NCBI RefSeq assembly: GCF_029051645.1
Contig: NZ_JAACFS010000004.1
Location: 62,001 to 126,000 of the forward strand
Source: Bradyrhizobium sp. CSA112
GTDB lineage: Bacteria; Pseudomonadota; Alphaproteobacteria; Rhizobiales; Xanthobacteraceae
Direction of reading: 5' to 3'
Length of the DNA: 64,000 nucleotides
Positions 25,115 through 33,209 of the stretch are shown here, one piece after another. Position numbers and translations under genes: made by a program. The notes under the pieces are model-generated. The model was not told the origin of the DNA and ran no database searches. It saw only the letters and a list, made by a program, of their open reading frames with translations. Position 1 is the first letter of the stretch. The number at the start of each line of letters is the position of its first letter.

Positions 25115-27979
25115 ATGGATTCGATTCTCATCAAGATCTTCGCCACGGCGCTTGCCTTCAGCCAGGTCACTACCCGGCCGGATGGGGTCAAGACGGAGTT
25201 CGATGCGGTGCGCGACCGCTTCGAGGTGGCGCAGCTTTTGAATGCCGGCTGCGCCCACATGCGCAAGGCTTTCGACATCGAGGACATCAACCTGGACGAT
25301 CTGATTGCCACGGCCATGGATGACAAGGAGGCGTTGAGCAGCGAGATCAAAGCGCTCAAAGGACTGAACCTGGCCGACCTCCAGGTGGCCTACAGGCAGT
25401 TCTGCAAGGTCGAAAAAGCGGAAGGATCTCCGGTCGATCTTGGTCAGGTCATCGCTTTCTACAACAGCGCGGTCAAGGATCTGCCCGACACGGAGCAGCT
25501 TAAGCAACTCAGTCTTCCCGGCATGAGCGTAGTCCTCGACAACAAGAGCGAGCGCCTCGCTGAGATTTACGCGCCGAACAATCGCCGCATATGGGTCAAG
25601 CTTGCGGATATCCCGGAAGCGGTGCGCAACGCATTCGTCGCCGCCGAGGACAAGCGTTTCTTCCAACACGCCGGCATTGACGAGCGCGGACTGGTCCGCG
25701 CTTTCATCGGCAACTTCACGCACCCGGGCCGGCCGCAGGGCGGCTCGACCATTACGCAGCAGGTCGTCAAGAACCTGCTGGTGGGCAACGACATCACTTA
25801 CGAAAGAAAACTGCGCGAAATGATCGTTGCCTCGCGGATGGAGCGCGTCCTGACCAAGGCGGAAATCCTCGAGCTCTATCTCAATTCGATTTATCTCGGT
25901 CGCGGAGCCTGGGGCATCGAGATGGCGGCGCGCAGCTATTTCGGTAAATCAGCCAAGGCGCTCTCCGCAGTCGAGGGCGCGCTGCTCGCCGGGCTAGCCA
26001 AGGGACCGAACTACTTCAATCCCGACCACCACCCTGAGCGCGCGCGCGAGCGCCTTGCCTACGTGCTGGGCCGCATGCAGGACGACGCCATGATCGACGC
26101 CGCCGCGGCGCAAGCAGTATTGCCGCGGCTTGTCGAGTACCGGCCGACGCGACGGGACTTCGCCTTTCACTTCGTCGATCACATCGCCCGCGAGGCAAAG
26201 GTGGTCGCGGGCCTCGATACTCTCACCAAATCCTCCTACACGGTGCGCTCGACCGCCAACTCGGCCCTGCAGCGCGTAGTCGAAGCGACATTGCAGGAGG
26301 GCCTCGCGCGGTACGAGCTGAACACCGGTCGTTACAAATTCGAGGGACCCGAGGCGAACATTTCCGATGCTGTCCGTCTGAATGCGGCTGACCCGAGGGC
26401 CACGGAGCCGGCTTGGCTCGCGGCGTTGAAGGCGACGCGGCTACCTCTCTATGACGTTCACTGGGAATCGGCGGTCGCGCTGGAGAATACGCGTGGCAAA
26501 AGCGGCCAGGCGATCAACGTCGGCCTGACCGACGGAAGCATCCTGCCGCTGAACACCTGGAGCGCCGCGATTCGGCGCAGTCTCAAGCCGTACGACGTGG
26601 TCTACGTGCAGGTGCGCAAAGCCAGTGGCAAGCAAGCGGCGCGTGCCGATCTGCGCATTCGACCGAGCGTGCAGGGAGCGGCGCTGGTGCTCGAGAACGA
26701 AACCGGCCGCATTCTCGCGATGGCGGGCGGCTTTTCGTATCCGGCAAGCCAGCTCAACCGCGTCGTCCAGAGCCCGCGGCAACCCGGCTCCACCTTGAAG
26801 CCGCTGACCTACCTCGCCGCCCTTCGGAAGGGATTGCAGCCCAACACGCTGGTGATGGACGAACCTATTACGCTGGCGCCGATCGGGGCGACAGTCCACG
26901 CGCGCCAGCGCGGTTTCTGGTCGCCGAAGAACTACGAGGGCGGCGCTTCGGGCGCCATTACACTGCGGCGTGCGCTGGAAAACTCCCGGAATCTCGCCAC
27001 CGCGCAACTGCTCGCGACCGGCCTCGACGACAGCGCCGAGCGAGGCCTCGACCGGGTCTGCGAGGTCGCGATGGAAGCGCAGCTCTACAAGGAATGCATG
27101 CGCTACTACCCGTTCGTGCTCGGTGCCCAAACTGTGCGGCTCATCGACCTTGCGGCATTCTATGCAGCGATCGCCAACGAAGGCGCACGACCCCAGCCCC
27201 ATGCGATCGAAACGATCGAACAGGACGGCCGGCCAATCTACCGGCACGACCCGCATGCGGTGTCCTGGATCGGCTTCGCCGACCGCGCATCGTTTTACCA
27301 GTTGAAATCAATGCTGCAGGGCGTGCTCGCGCGCGGAACCGCGCGCGGGGTGAAGCATCTCTCGCCCTATGTCGGCGGCAAGACTGGTACCACTGATGAT
27401 TCGGCCGATGCCTGGTTCGTTGGTTTCACAAATGACGTCACCATCGCCATCTGGGTCGGCTACGACAATGGCGACGGCGGGCGCCGCACCCTGGGGCGCG
27501 GCCAGACCGGCGGGAAAGTGGCGCTGCCGATGTTCGAGCCGATCGTGCAGGCAGCCTGGGAGCTGCACGCTCCCAAGACGGCGTTGAACGGCCCTTCGCG
27601 CGAAGCCATGCGTCAGCTCGTTGCTCTGTCGATCGATCCCCATACCGGCGATCCTGCGCCGGCCGGCTCCGGGCGCGCTTTCACGGAGTACTTAAAGAGG
27701 GATCCGTCGGGCAGAATCGATGATACGCAATTTCGGATCGTCTCGCGTGCAGAACGCTACGCCCATCGTGGCGGTCATGACGAAGACGACGGGCCATTCC
27801 AGCAGTGGTCTCACGATAACCGCCTTTACGGCGATAGCCGGCTGCCCTTTCCATTCCCGAACTGGCGTCTTGGTCCGCGCGAGTATCCCTCCTGGCGCGG
27901 ATATCCCGATGACGAGGACCGCCTCCCGCGACCGCCGCTCCGAGTCGATCCCGATTATTTCTGGCGGCGGCTAAATTGA
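25115..27979 (+). CDS. Class A penicillin-binding protein 1 (PBP1)
   Basis: A 954-residue bifunctional peptidoglycan synthase. The transglycosylase domain shows the catalytic Glu in AAEDKRFFQHAGID at about residue 178, then GGSTITQQVVKNLL and ELYLNSIYLGRGAWGIE. The transpeptidase has the nucleophile at about Ser559 in GSTLKP, the SxN-like ENSRN, and KTGTT at about residue 756. An unusual N-terminal segment of about 140 residues before the first catalytic domain carries no obvious long membrane helix, only MDSILIKIFATALAFSQV. A true start further upstream is not apparent. The C-terminal tail is Arg/Pro/Asp-rich. The next gene starts within 12 bases of its stop. Confidence 0.9.
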   Translation: MDSILIKIFATALAFSQVTTRPDGVKTEFDAVRDRFEVAQLLNAGCAHMRKAFDIEDINLDDLIATAMDDKEALSSEIKALKGLNLADLQVAYRQFCKVEKAEGSPVDLGQVIAFYNSAVKDLPDTEQLKQLSLPGMSVVLDNKSERLAEIYAPNNRRIWVKLADIPEAVRNAFVAAEDKRFFQHAGIDERGLVRAFIGNFTHPGRPQGGSTITQQVVKNLLVGNDITYERKLREMIVASRMERVLTKAEILELYLNSIYLGRGAWGIEMAARSYFGKSAKALSAVEGALLAGLAKGPNYFNPDHHPERARERLAYVLGRMQDDAMIDAAAAQAVLPRLVEYRPTRRDFAFHFVDHIAREAKVVAGLDTLTKSSYTVRSTANSALQRVVEATLQEGLARYELNTGRYKFEGPEANISDAVRLNAADPRATEPAWLAALKATRLPLYDVHWESAVALENTRGKSGQAINVGLTDGSILPLNTWSAAIRRSLKPYDVVYVQVRKASGKQAARADLRIRPSVQGAALVLENETGRILAMAGGFSYPASQLNRVVQSPRQPGSTLKPLTYLAALRKGLQPNTLVMDEPITLAPIGATVHARQRGFWSPKNYEGGASGAITLRRALENSRNLATAQLLATGLDDSAERGLDRVCEVAMEAQLYKECMRYYPFVLGAQTVRLIDLAAFYAAIANEGARPQPHAIETIEQDGRPIYRHDPHAVSWIGFADRASFYQLKSMLQGVLARGTARGVKHLSPYVGGKTGTTDDSADAWFVGFTNDVTIAIWVGYDNGDGGRRTLGRGQTGGKVALPMFEPIVQAAWELHAPKTALNGPSREAMRQLVALSIDPHTGDPAPAGSGRAFTEYLKRDPSGRIDDTQFRIVSRAERYAHRGGHDEDDGPFQQWSHDNRLYGDSRLPFPFPNWRLGPREYPSWRGYPDDEDRLPRPPLRVDPDYFWRRLN

Positions 27980-27990
27980 GCATTGACGCC

Positions 27991-28998
27991 ATGAGACGCC
28001 ACCGTGCCGCTGTCCTCATCGCCGCCTGCGTGGCCACTTGCACGGGCGCGGCCGCGCAGCAATTCCAGGTGGAGGACGTGCCCGCAGCCGCCAGCGTTCC
28101 GATCGTACAGATCAAACCGCGCACGGTCATCTTCGCCGACCAACGCAACGACAAGCTCGCCGATTCCTCGACCGGGCTCATTCCGTTCGACGATTGGGCC
28201 CGCTCGCGTCCGGTTCAGCGGCGCTTCCTCTCGCTCTTCCCGAGCTTCGTTGAGCCCACGCTCAACCAGCAAACGAAGCTGAAGCTCTCGGTCTACCAGG
28301 CGGAGGCGCGGTTTCGACTTCCAAGACCGGCAGCGGCATTGGATCTGTCAAGATATGCAAATGTCGCGTTCCTCGAGCAGATCGATCCGGCAGTCAAGCA
28401 CCGGCCGATCGCGGCGGACGATGCTGTTCCCAACAAAGGCGCGGGCGCCGCGCACAACCGTCCGCCGGATCGCCGCTGGTGCGAAGACGCGAAGGCGATC
28501 TGCGTGCAGTCCCGCTACATGTTCGAAGGGAAAATTCCGGCGGGCATTCAGCTTGCCAACAAGCTGCGCGAGGAGAGCAAAAAGCCCATTCCGGATTTCA
28601 TCGAGTTTCAGAGCGAGATCATGTCGGTCACGCAGCCGGACCTGGCCGAGCTGCCGAGCCTGACAGGGCTCGACTCCACAGTCACCAGCGGGCTCGAGCA
28701 GAACATCTTTTGGGTCAACCAGGTCATCCAGTTCGGCAAGCTGCTTGCGGTTCTGCAACAGCATCCGACCGAGCCGAAAGCCGCCATCGCAACGGTCTAC
28801 ATCGTGATTGCGGTCAGGAACGACGTGCTGAACAAGCAAAGGGAATACATCAAAACACCCATTCTGCGAAACCTCGTGCCCGCGCAACTGCTCATGGGCA
28901 ACAGCTCCTTCAACAGCGGCGATTCGCTGAGCGCCGGCCTGCCGAAATACGCCAGAAGCCGCATCAAGGCGATCGCCGAAATGATGGAGCGGGAATGA
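27991..28998 (+). CDS. Exported hypothetical protein co-transcribed with PBP1
   Basis: A protein of 335 residues (ATG 27991), or 340 if the TTG at 27976 overlapping the PBP1 stop is used. It has a signal peptide (AAVLIAACVATCTGAAAQ). The mature part contains DQRNDKLADSSTGLIPFDDWARSRP, a Cys pair in WCEDAKAICVQSRYMFEGK and a helix-rich C-terminal half. I do not recognise the family. Overlap with PBP1 suggests a periplasmic role in cell-wall assembly, which is inference from position. Confidence 0.7.
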   Translation: MRRHRAAVLIAACVATCTGAAAQQFQVEDVPAAASVPIVQIKPRTVIFADQRNDKLADSSTGLIPFDDWARSRPVQRRFLSLFPSFVEPTLNQQTKLKLSVYQAEARFRLPRPAAALDLSRYANVAFLEQIDPAVKHRPIAADDAVPNKGAGAAHNRPPDRRWCEDAKAICVQSRYMFEGKIPAGIQLANKLREESKKPIPDFIEFQSEIMSVTQPDLAELPSLTGLDSTVTSGLEQNIFWVNQVIQFGKLLAVLQQHPTEPKAAIATVYIVIAVRNDVLNKQREYIKTPILRNLVPAQLLMGNSSFNSGDSLSAGLPKYARSRIKAIAEMMERE

Positions 28999-29306
28999 GC
29001 GGAGCGTGTGCGGCGACGAATGGCGCCTCGACACACGCGCTTCCAAAATATCGAAAACAACCCCATGCAAAGTAGCAGGCGGCCGCCGGCATTCGACAAA
29101 GCAACTTGACACGTCGGGCAAATCAGCGGCATTCCTTCATCATCCCGCAATCTTGTAAGTCCACGTCGCCCCGCAATCGCGGGCGCGTCGATGCGATTGC
29201 GGCTCAAATCCTCACCCACCATTGAAATTGCAGGGATCACCGCGGCGGGCGATCGCCTGCGCGTGGCCGAACCGCGCGCTTGCCGCGCGTGCCAGGGAGT
29301 ATCGAC
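28999..29306. other. Intergenic region, nothing recognised
   Basis: About 300 bases separating the PBP1 pair from the next gene group. It contains no tRNA, hairpin with T-tract or family repeat that I can see. The promoter for the gene at 29307 should be here. Confidence 0.4.
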
Positions 29307-29969
29307 ATGAACACCGCTCCAGACCTTGCTATGTCAACGGCGATTGCCGCGACCGACCAGACCAAAGCCGCCGCAATCCCGCGGATAAAGCTCCTGTCGC
29401 ACGGATTCTCCATCGACCATCCAGACCCTGAAATCGGCGAACAGCTCATGGCGAACGCGCTGGGGGCAGCCGATCGCGAATCGATGGATGGCATCCTCCG
29501 GCAATTGGTCAGGGCCAGCGTGAGCGGCGGGAGTCCCGACGAGGTCAACGTCGCTTTCATGATTTCGATGGTGAAGAGCATCAAACCGAGGGATTCTGTC
29601 GAGGCCATGCTGGTGGCGCAGATGGTTTCCGTTCATGTGATGGCGATGCGATGCGCGCATCACCTTGCGAATGCGGAAGACCTCGCCCGGCACGATAGCG
29701 CCGCGCGCGCATTGGGCAGGCTCACCCGTACGTTTCCTGCCCAGATCGAGGCGCTCAACCGCTACCGCAGCCATGGCGAGCCCGCCATCACCGTGCAGAA
29801 CGTGTCGGTCGGGGACGGCGGCAAGGCCATTGTCGGCAACGTCACGCAGCATGCGAGCGTGATCGTTTCCGGCAAAAACCCGGCATCCGCGGCGCGGAAT
29901 GCGCCGAAGGCCTCGGGCTCCAGGCGAAGGCGCGATTCCGCTGATGCCAAGCGGGAAGCACAGCCATGA
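29307..29969 (+). CDS. Bradyrhizobium-type hypothetical protein
   Basis: A 220-residue soluble protein. The body is helical (EIGEQLMANALGAADRESMDGI, VEAMLVAQMVSVHVMAMR, LGRLTRTFPAQIEALNRYR). It is followed by a short Gly-rich beta segment (ITVQNVSVGDGGKAIVGNVTQ) and a basic tail. The NVSV...GNVT pattern is seen in proteins encoded next to small HGG-motif genes, as here. ATG 29307 is supported by AGGGAG eight bases upstream. The stop overlaps the next start by four bases. Function unknown. Confidence 0.7.
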   Translation: MNTAPDLAMSTAIAATDQTKAAAIPRIKLLSHGFSIDHPDPEIGEQLMANALGAADRESMDGILRQLVRASVSGGSPDEVNVAFMISMVKSIKPRDSVEAMLVAQMVSVHVMAMRCAHHLANAEDLARHDSAARALGRLTRTFPAQIEALNRYRSHGEPAITVQNVSVGDGGKAIVGNVTQHASVIVSGKNPASAARNAPKASGSRRRRDSADAKREAQP

Positions 29970-30232
29970 GCGATCACATCAGAAACACCGGCCCGATGCT
30001 GGCGAGCCCACGCTGTGGCGCCAAAACCCGCTCCGGCGGCGCGTGCCGCTCGCCGGCGGTGCGCGGCAAAAAGCGCTGCCGCATGCACGGCGGCGCACCG
30101 GGATCCGGCGCGCCAAAGGCAAACCAGAACGCGCGCAAGCACGGCCTGTTCACCAGGGATGCGATTGCCGAGCGAAGGCGGATTCAGGCGTTGTTGGGTG
30201 AAGCGCGGAGGATGCTGGACGAGATGAAGTGA
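29966..30232 (+). CDS. Small HGG-motif basic protein
   Basis: An 88-residue, Arg/Lys-rich protein with two Cys-containing turns (SPRCGAKTRSGGACRSPAV and KKRCRMHGGAPGSGAPK). The Cys/His spacing (C-x-C-x-C-x-H, with HGG) suggests a small zinc-binding fold. The family is common in alphaproteobacterial accessory and phage-like regions. It overlaps the preceding gene by four bases (ATGA), so they are a unit. Nucleic-acid binding is plausible from charge, but not shown. Confidence 0.75.
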   Translation: MSDHIRNTGPMLASPRCGAKTRSGGACRSPAVRGKKRCRMHGGAPGSGAPKANQNARKHGLFTRDAIAERRRIQALLGEARRMLDEMK

Positions 30233-30311
30233 TTGGCTTGCGCAAAAGATGGATTGGCAGATTCCTCGCAATCATGTACTGGTTACATGTAACCATTCAG
30301 GGAATTTGTCG

Positions 30312-30566
30312 ATGGCGTCAGCATCGAAGCCAAGGTCCTCCCGCGCGAAGTCTTCCCGGGTGAAGGTACGGGAGCATCGTGAAAGGCTGCGCAGGCAAGG
30401 GCTGCGCCCGATCCAGATTTGGGTCCCGGACGTAGGTGCACCGGCGTTCCGGTCGGCGGCGCATCGTCAGTCGCTTGCCGTTGCCGCCAGTTCTCATGGC
30501 CGCGACGATCAGGCGTTCATCGATTCCGTCTCTGCATTCAATGATGACGTGGATGGAGATGAATGA
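30312..30566 (+). CDS. MazE-type antitoxin (DUF3018)
   Basis: An 84-residue protein with a basic N-terminus (KPRSSRAKSSRVKVREHRERLR) followed by RQGLRPIQIWVPDVGAPAF, the DUF3018 antitoxin signature, and an acidic C-terminus that would grip the toxin. It overlaps the toxin gene by four bases. No good Shine-Dalgarno precedes ATG 30312. Confidence 0.8.
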   Translation: MASASKPRSSRAKSSRVKVREHRERLRRQGLRPIQIWVPDVGAPAFRSAAHRQSLAVAASSHGRDDQAFIDSVSAFNDDVDGDE

Positions 30567-30913
30567 AGCGCGGCGACATCTGGACCGTCGCCGGCGGTAA
30601 GGGATATGCGGGCAAGGCGAGACCCGTCGTCATCGTTCAGGACGACAGTTTCGACGCAACCGCCTCCATCACGATCTGCGCGTTCACGACGGACGAGACC
30701 GATGCACCACTGTTCCGGCTCCCTGTCGTACCGAATGAGCGCAACGGATTGCGCGCACCTTGCCGCCTCATGATGGACAAGATAACCACCGTTCCGAAAT
30801 CCAAGATCGGGACGCGCGTCGGGCGCCTGGACGATGAGGATGTCTTGCGCCTCAATCAGGCATTGCTCGTATTCCTTGGGCTGGCAACATCTCCTAGAAG
30901 CAAACAGCGGTGA
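30563..30913 (+). CDS. MazF/PemK-type toxin
   Basis: A 116-residue endoribonuclease-like toxin. The family opening MKRGDIWTVAGG, ARPVVIVQDDSF and the ICAFTTDETDAPLFRLPV strand are all present, as are PCRLMMDKITTVPKSKIG and a C-terminal helix. Such proteins cleave mRNA at short sequences until neutralised by the antitoxin. The 4-base overlap with the antitoxin gene supports coupled translation. The reading frame is intact, so the module appears functional. Confidence 0.88.
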   Translation: MKRGDIWTVAGGKGYAGKARPVVIVQDDSFDATASITICAFTTDETDAPLFRLPVVPNERNGLRAPCRLMMDKITTVPKSKIGTRVGRLDDEDVLRLNQALLVFLGLATSPRSKQR

Positions 30914-30979
30914 GCTAGACCGCCCTCATACGGCGAGCCTTCTTCGCTCATTGCGTTGCCCCGAGCCGCGGCTGCGTTT

Positions 30980-31513
30980 TCAATTTTGAGCGCGAGCAGC
31001 TTTGAAAGCCGCTTTCCTGGCGTCGCGCTCTCTCGCAAAAGCCTCGCTAAATCGCGGCACGAGTTGGTCTTGGCGCATCTCCCCTCCGCAGCTCTGACAC
31101 ACAGGGCCTAGTCCCGGATCCTGCCCGCACGGAATATGAGTGTAGTGAATGGCGCGCTCCTCCTTCTCGGACTTCAACCAGGTCTCTCCCCACGATCGCA
31201 GCGCGAGCAGTACCGGGTAGAATGCGAGTCCAGCTTCCGTAAGATAATAGTCGTGCCGAAGCGGGCGAGTGCTGTAGGGGCGGCGCTCGACCAGACCGTC
31301 AGACTCCAATTTTTTCAGACGTGCGGCGAGCATCTGCGGCGTCGCTCCCGTCTGTGCCTGGATTTCTTCGAAGCGACGGTTACCCATGGTCAATTCCCGC
31401 AAGACGAGCACCGTCCAGCGATCGCCGACAATGCTTAGCGAGCGCGCGACCGGGCACCCGGTCTCTTTCGACACCGGAGAAGAAATCGTAGCCCTAGTGC
31501 CTTTCTTTTTCAT
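30980..31513 (-). CDS. HxlR-family transcriptional regulator
   Basis: A 177-residue winged-helix regulator. The signature is CPVARSLSIVGDRWTVLVLREL with NRRFEEIQAQTGATPQMLAARLKKLE and the wing in RRPYSTRPLRHDYYLTEAG. Beyond the usual domain there is a Cys-rich knuckle (PCGQDPGLGPVCQSCGGEM) that probably binds zinc. The lone Cys near the N-terminus may sense redox or electrophiles, as in some relatives. It is divergent from the SnoaL/DUF3237 pair and is the likely regulator of that unit. Confidence 0.88.
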   Translation of the reverse strand: MKKKGTRATISSPVSKETGCPVARSLSIVGDRWTVLVLRELTMGNRRFEEIQAQTGATPQMLAARLKKLESDGLVERRPYSTRPLRHDYYLTEAGLAFYPVLLALRSWGETWLKSEKEERAIHYTHIPCGQDPGLGPVCQSCGGEMRQDQLVPRFSEAFARERDARKAAFKAARAQN

Positions 31514-31636
31514 ATCATCTTGACCCTATGAAATTCATATGCATAGATATGCGCCTTCGCGGAGCCGGTTGCAAGCGCTCGGCGAACTTTGGGGACATGC
31601 ATCCCCACGCAACCGCATGAAGAAATGAGAGGTCTT

Positions 31637-32029
31637 ATGTCCAAGAACTTGAATCTCGCCGACATCGCGGATCGCTACGCCGCCGCCTGGTTGTCCCACA
31701 ATCCGGACGCCATCCTCGCGCTCCACGCACCAGACCCAACATTCGAGGCTCATGGCCGGACCGGTGAAGTAAAAGGCAACACCGCATTGCGTAAGGAGTT
31801 TGCGCAGATCTTCGAGCGCTATCCTGATTTCGGCGTCGTGACGCATCGCCTTTTGATCGGGGATAATCACTGGACGCTTGACTGGACACTCACCTTCCAG
31901 CCGCCCGGCAAGCATCGACGCAGCTTTCGCGCTCTCGACGTTGTCGAGGTGGATGCCAGGGGCCTCGTCACACGGAAAGATACGTTCTTTGACTATGCCC
32001 AGGTCAAGGCCGCGTTCGAAGCGGCATGA
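31637..32029 (+). CDS. SnoaL-like (NTF2-fold) protein
   Basis: A 130-residue protein with the cone-shaped NTF2/SnoaL pattern. It opens with IADRYAAAWLSHNPDAILALHAPD, then FEAHGRTGEVKGNTALRKEFAQIFERYPDF and the strand-rich WTLDWTLTFQ to FRALDVVEVDA. Members are cyclases, isomerases or ligand-binding proteins, and the substrate here is unknown. ATG 31637 follows GAGAGG. Its stop overlaps the next gene start. Confidence 0.82.
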   Translation: MSKNLNLADIADRYAAAWLSHNPDAILALHAPDPTFEAHGRTGEVKGNTALRKEFAQIFERYPDFGVVTHRLLIGDNHWTLDWTLTFQPPGKHRRSFRALDVVEVDARGLVTRKDTFFDYAQVKAAFEAA

Positions 32030-32553
32030 TGGACACGAACATGACGAACGCAAAAACTCTCGCTGACCAGAAGACACCGGTGTTCGATCGCGCGTTGATC
32101 AACGCGTTGCCGGTCGAGCATCTGTGCGATCTCAGCATTGATCTGGAACTCCGCCAGGTGATCCCGACTCCCCTCGGCACACGTGTGACCGTTGTGGTGA
32201 AAGGCGGCCGCTTCGAAGGTCCACGCTTCCGGGGCGAAATGCTGCCAGGCGGCGGCGACTGGGTCTCCGTCGGCGCCGACGGTATCAGTCGCATGGATGT
32301 TCGTGCAACCATGCGCACCCACGACGGTGTTCTCATCCACTATGAGTCGCAAGGCGTCCTCAGTTTTCCGGGAGACGGCCGTGAGCGTCTGGCAAAGGGC
32401 GAGCGGGTGTCCTTCGACGACAGCTATGTGCGGCCAACGCCCAGGTTCGAGACGTCAGATGAGCGCTACGTTTGGCTTTGCGGAATCGTCACCGTCGGCT
32501 ACGGCGAATACGGTCTGGGGCGGATCGATCATCGGCTGTTTCGCATCCTCTGA
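32026..32553 (+). CDS. DUF3237 domain protein
   Basis: A 175-residue protein matching DUF3237 (LCDLSIDLELRQVIPTPLGTRV, GGRFEGPRFRGEMLPGGGDW, RATMRTHDGVLIHYESQGVL, YVWLCGIVTVGYGEYG). The function of the family is unknown; a beta-barrel ligand-binding role is commonly assumed. It is translationally coupled to the SnoaL-like gene through an ATGA-type overlap and ends the unit facing HxlR. Confidence 0.82.
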   Translation: MMDTNMTNAKTLADQKTPVFDRALINALPVEHLCDLSIDLELRQVIPTPLGTRVTVVVKGGRFEGPRFRGEMLPGGGDWVSVGADGISRMDVRATMRTHDGVLIHYESQGVLSFPGDGRERLAKGERVSFDDSYVRPTPRFETSDERYVWLCGIVTVGYGEYGLGRIDHRLFRIL

Positions 32554-32585
32554 GCCTTGCGGTTCGGCAGCACGGTGCAGATCTA

Positions 32586-32641
32586 CAGATTACGGTGACA
32601 GTCCACTCAAACTCCGGGTAAGAGTTTTATGCACTGTCACC
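32586..32641. repeat. First copy of a 56-bp repeat
   Basis: It contains ATTACGGTGACAGTCC and ends near GCACTGTCACC, so the ends are partly self-complementary. The same arrangement occurs at 34402-34462 in the same orientation. It is an intergenic family repeat and brackets the orphan antitoxin and lysozyme-like gene. Confidence 0.65.
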
Positions 32642-32653
32642 CTCGCTCGCCAC

Positions 32654-33025
32654 CTACGCCGCTGTCAACTTGCGAGCCTTCTTCGCTCGCACTGGCAACC
32701 TGCTTTCGACTGAAAATCCGACATTCGGCGCCCGCATGATGGTGGCAATCGTTTCGAAACGCGGCTTGGCACCCGGCGCAAGTGTCTTGTAGAGGCTTTC
32801 CCGGCCGAGACTGGACGCCTTCGCGACTTCCGCCATGCCGCGCGCCTTGGCTACGTCACCAAGCGCCTTGAGCAATACGCCGGGATTTTCGTCGCGGGCT
32901 GCGAGCGAAAGATATTCCGCAATCGCTTCCTCACTATCGAGATAGTCAGCGACCTCGAATGGCGCGTAAGTGACCTTTGCCTTCGCGTTTGCCTTCACGG
33001 TTTCCTTGGCTTTGGCCTTCTTCAT
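32654..33025 (-). CDS. HigA-like (XRE) addiction-module antitoxin
   Basis: A 123-residue protein: a Lys/Ala-rich start, then YAPFEVADYLDSEEAIAEYL and the helix-turn-helix GMAEVAKASSLGRESLYKTL followed by PRFETIATIMRAPNVGFSVE. This is the HigA1-type putative addiction-module antidote. The start, ATG 33025, overlaps the TGA of a truncated RelE-like reading frame, the normal toxin-antitoxin order, but the toxin itself is broken. The antitoxin is therefore orphaned and may be decaying or act as a lone regulator. Confidence 0.82.
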   Translation of the reverse strand: MKKAKAKETVKANAKAKVTYAPFEVADYLDSEEAIAEYLSLAARDENPGVLLKALGDVAKARGMAEVAKASSLGRESLYKTLAPGAKPRFETIATIMRAPNVGFSVESRLPVRAKKARKLTAA

Positions 33026-33099
33026 CGCCCGCTCTCCTTCAATTCCCTCGCCAAGCGCTTTGCCCTGGCGATGTCGCCGCGCTGGCTGGACTTGTCGCC
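33022..33099 (-). pseudogene. C-terminal remnant of a RelE/HigB-type toxin
   Basis: In the frame read toward the antitoxin the last 25 codons give GDKSSQRGDIARAKRLAREL and then KESGR-stop. These resemble the C-terminal tail of HigB-type RelE toxins. Upstream the frame loses the family pattern, and the N-terminal two thirds of a toxin cannot be found in 33100-33210. The stop overlaps the antitoxin start. Confidence 0.6.
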
Positions 33100-33209
33100 C
33101 ATGTGGCGCCGGCACCGGGGCGCCACTATGACCCCACGATTTCGCCATACGCATCGTGTTGTTCGCCCACACGACCCTTCCCGTCAGGCTAGCCTTCGGA
33201 AACATAGAC

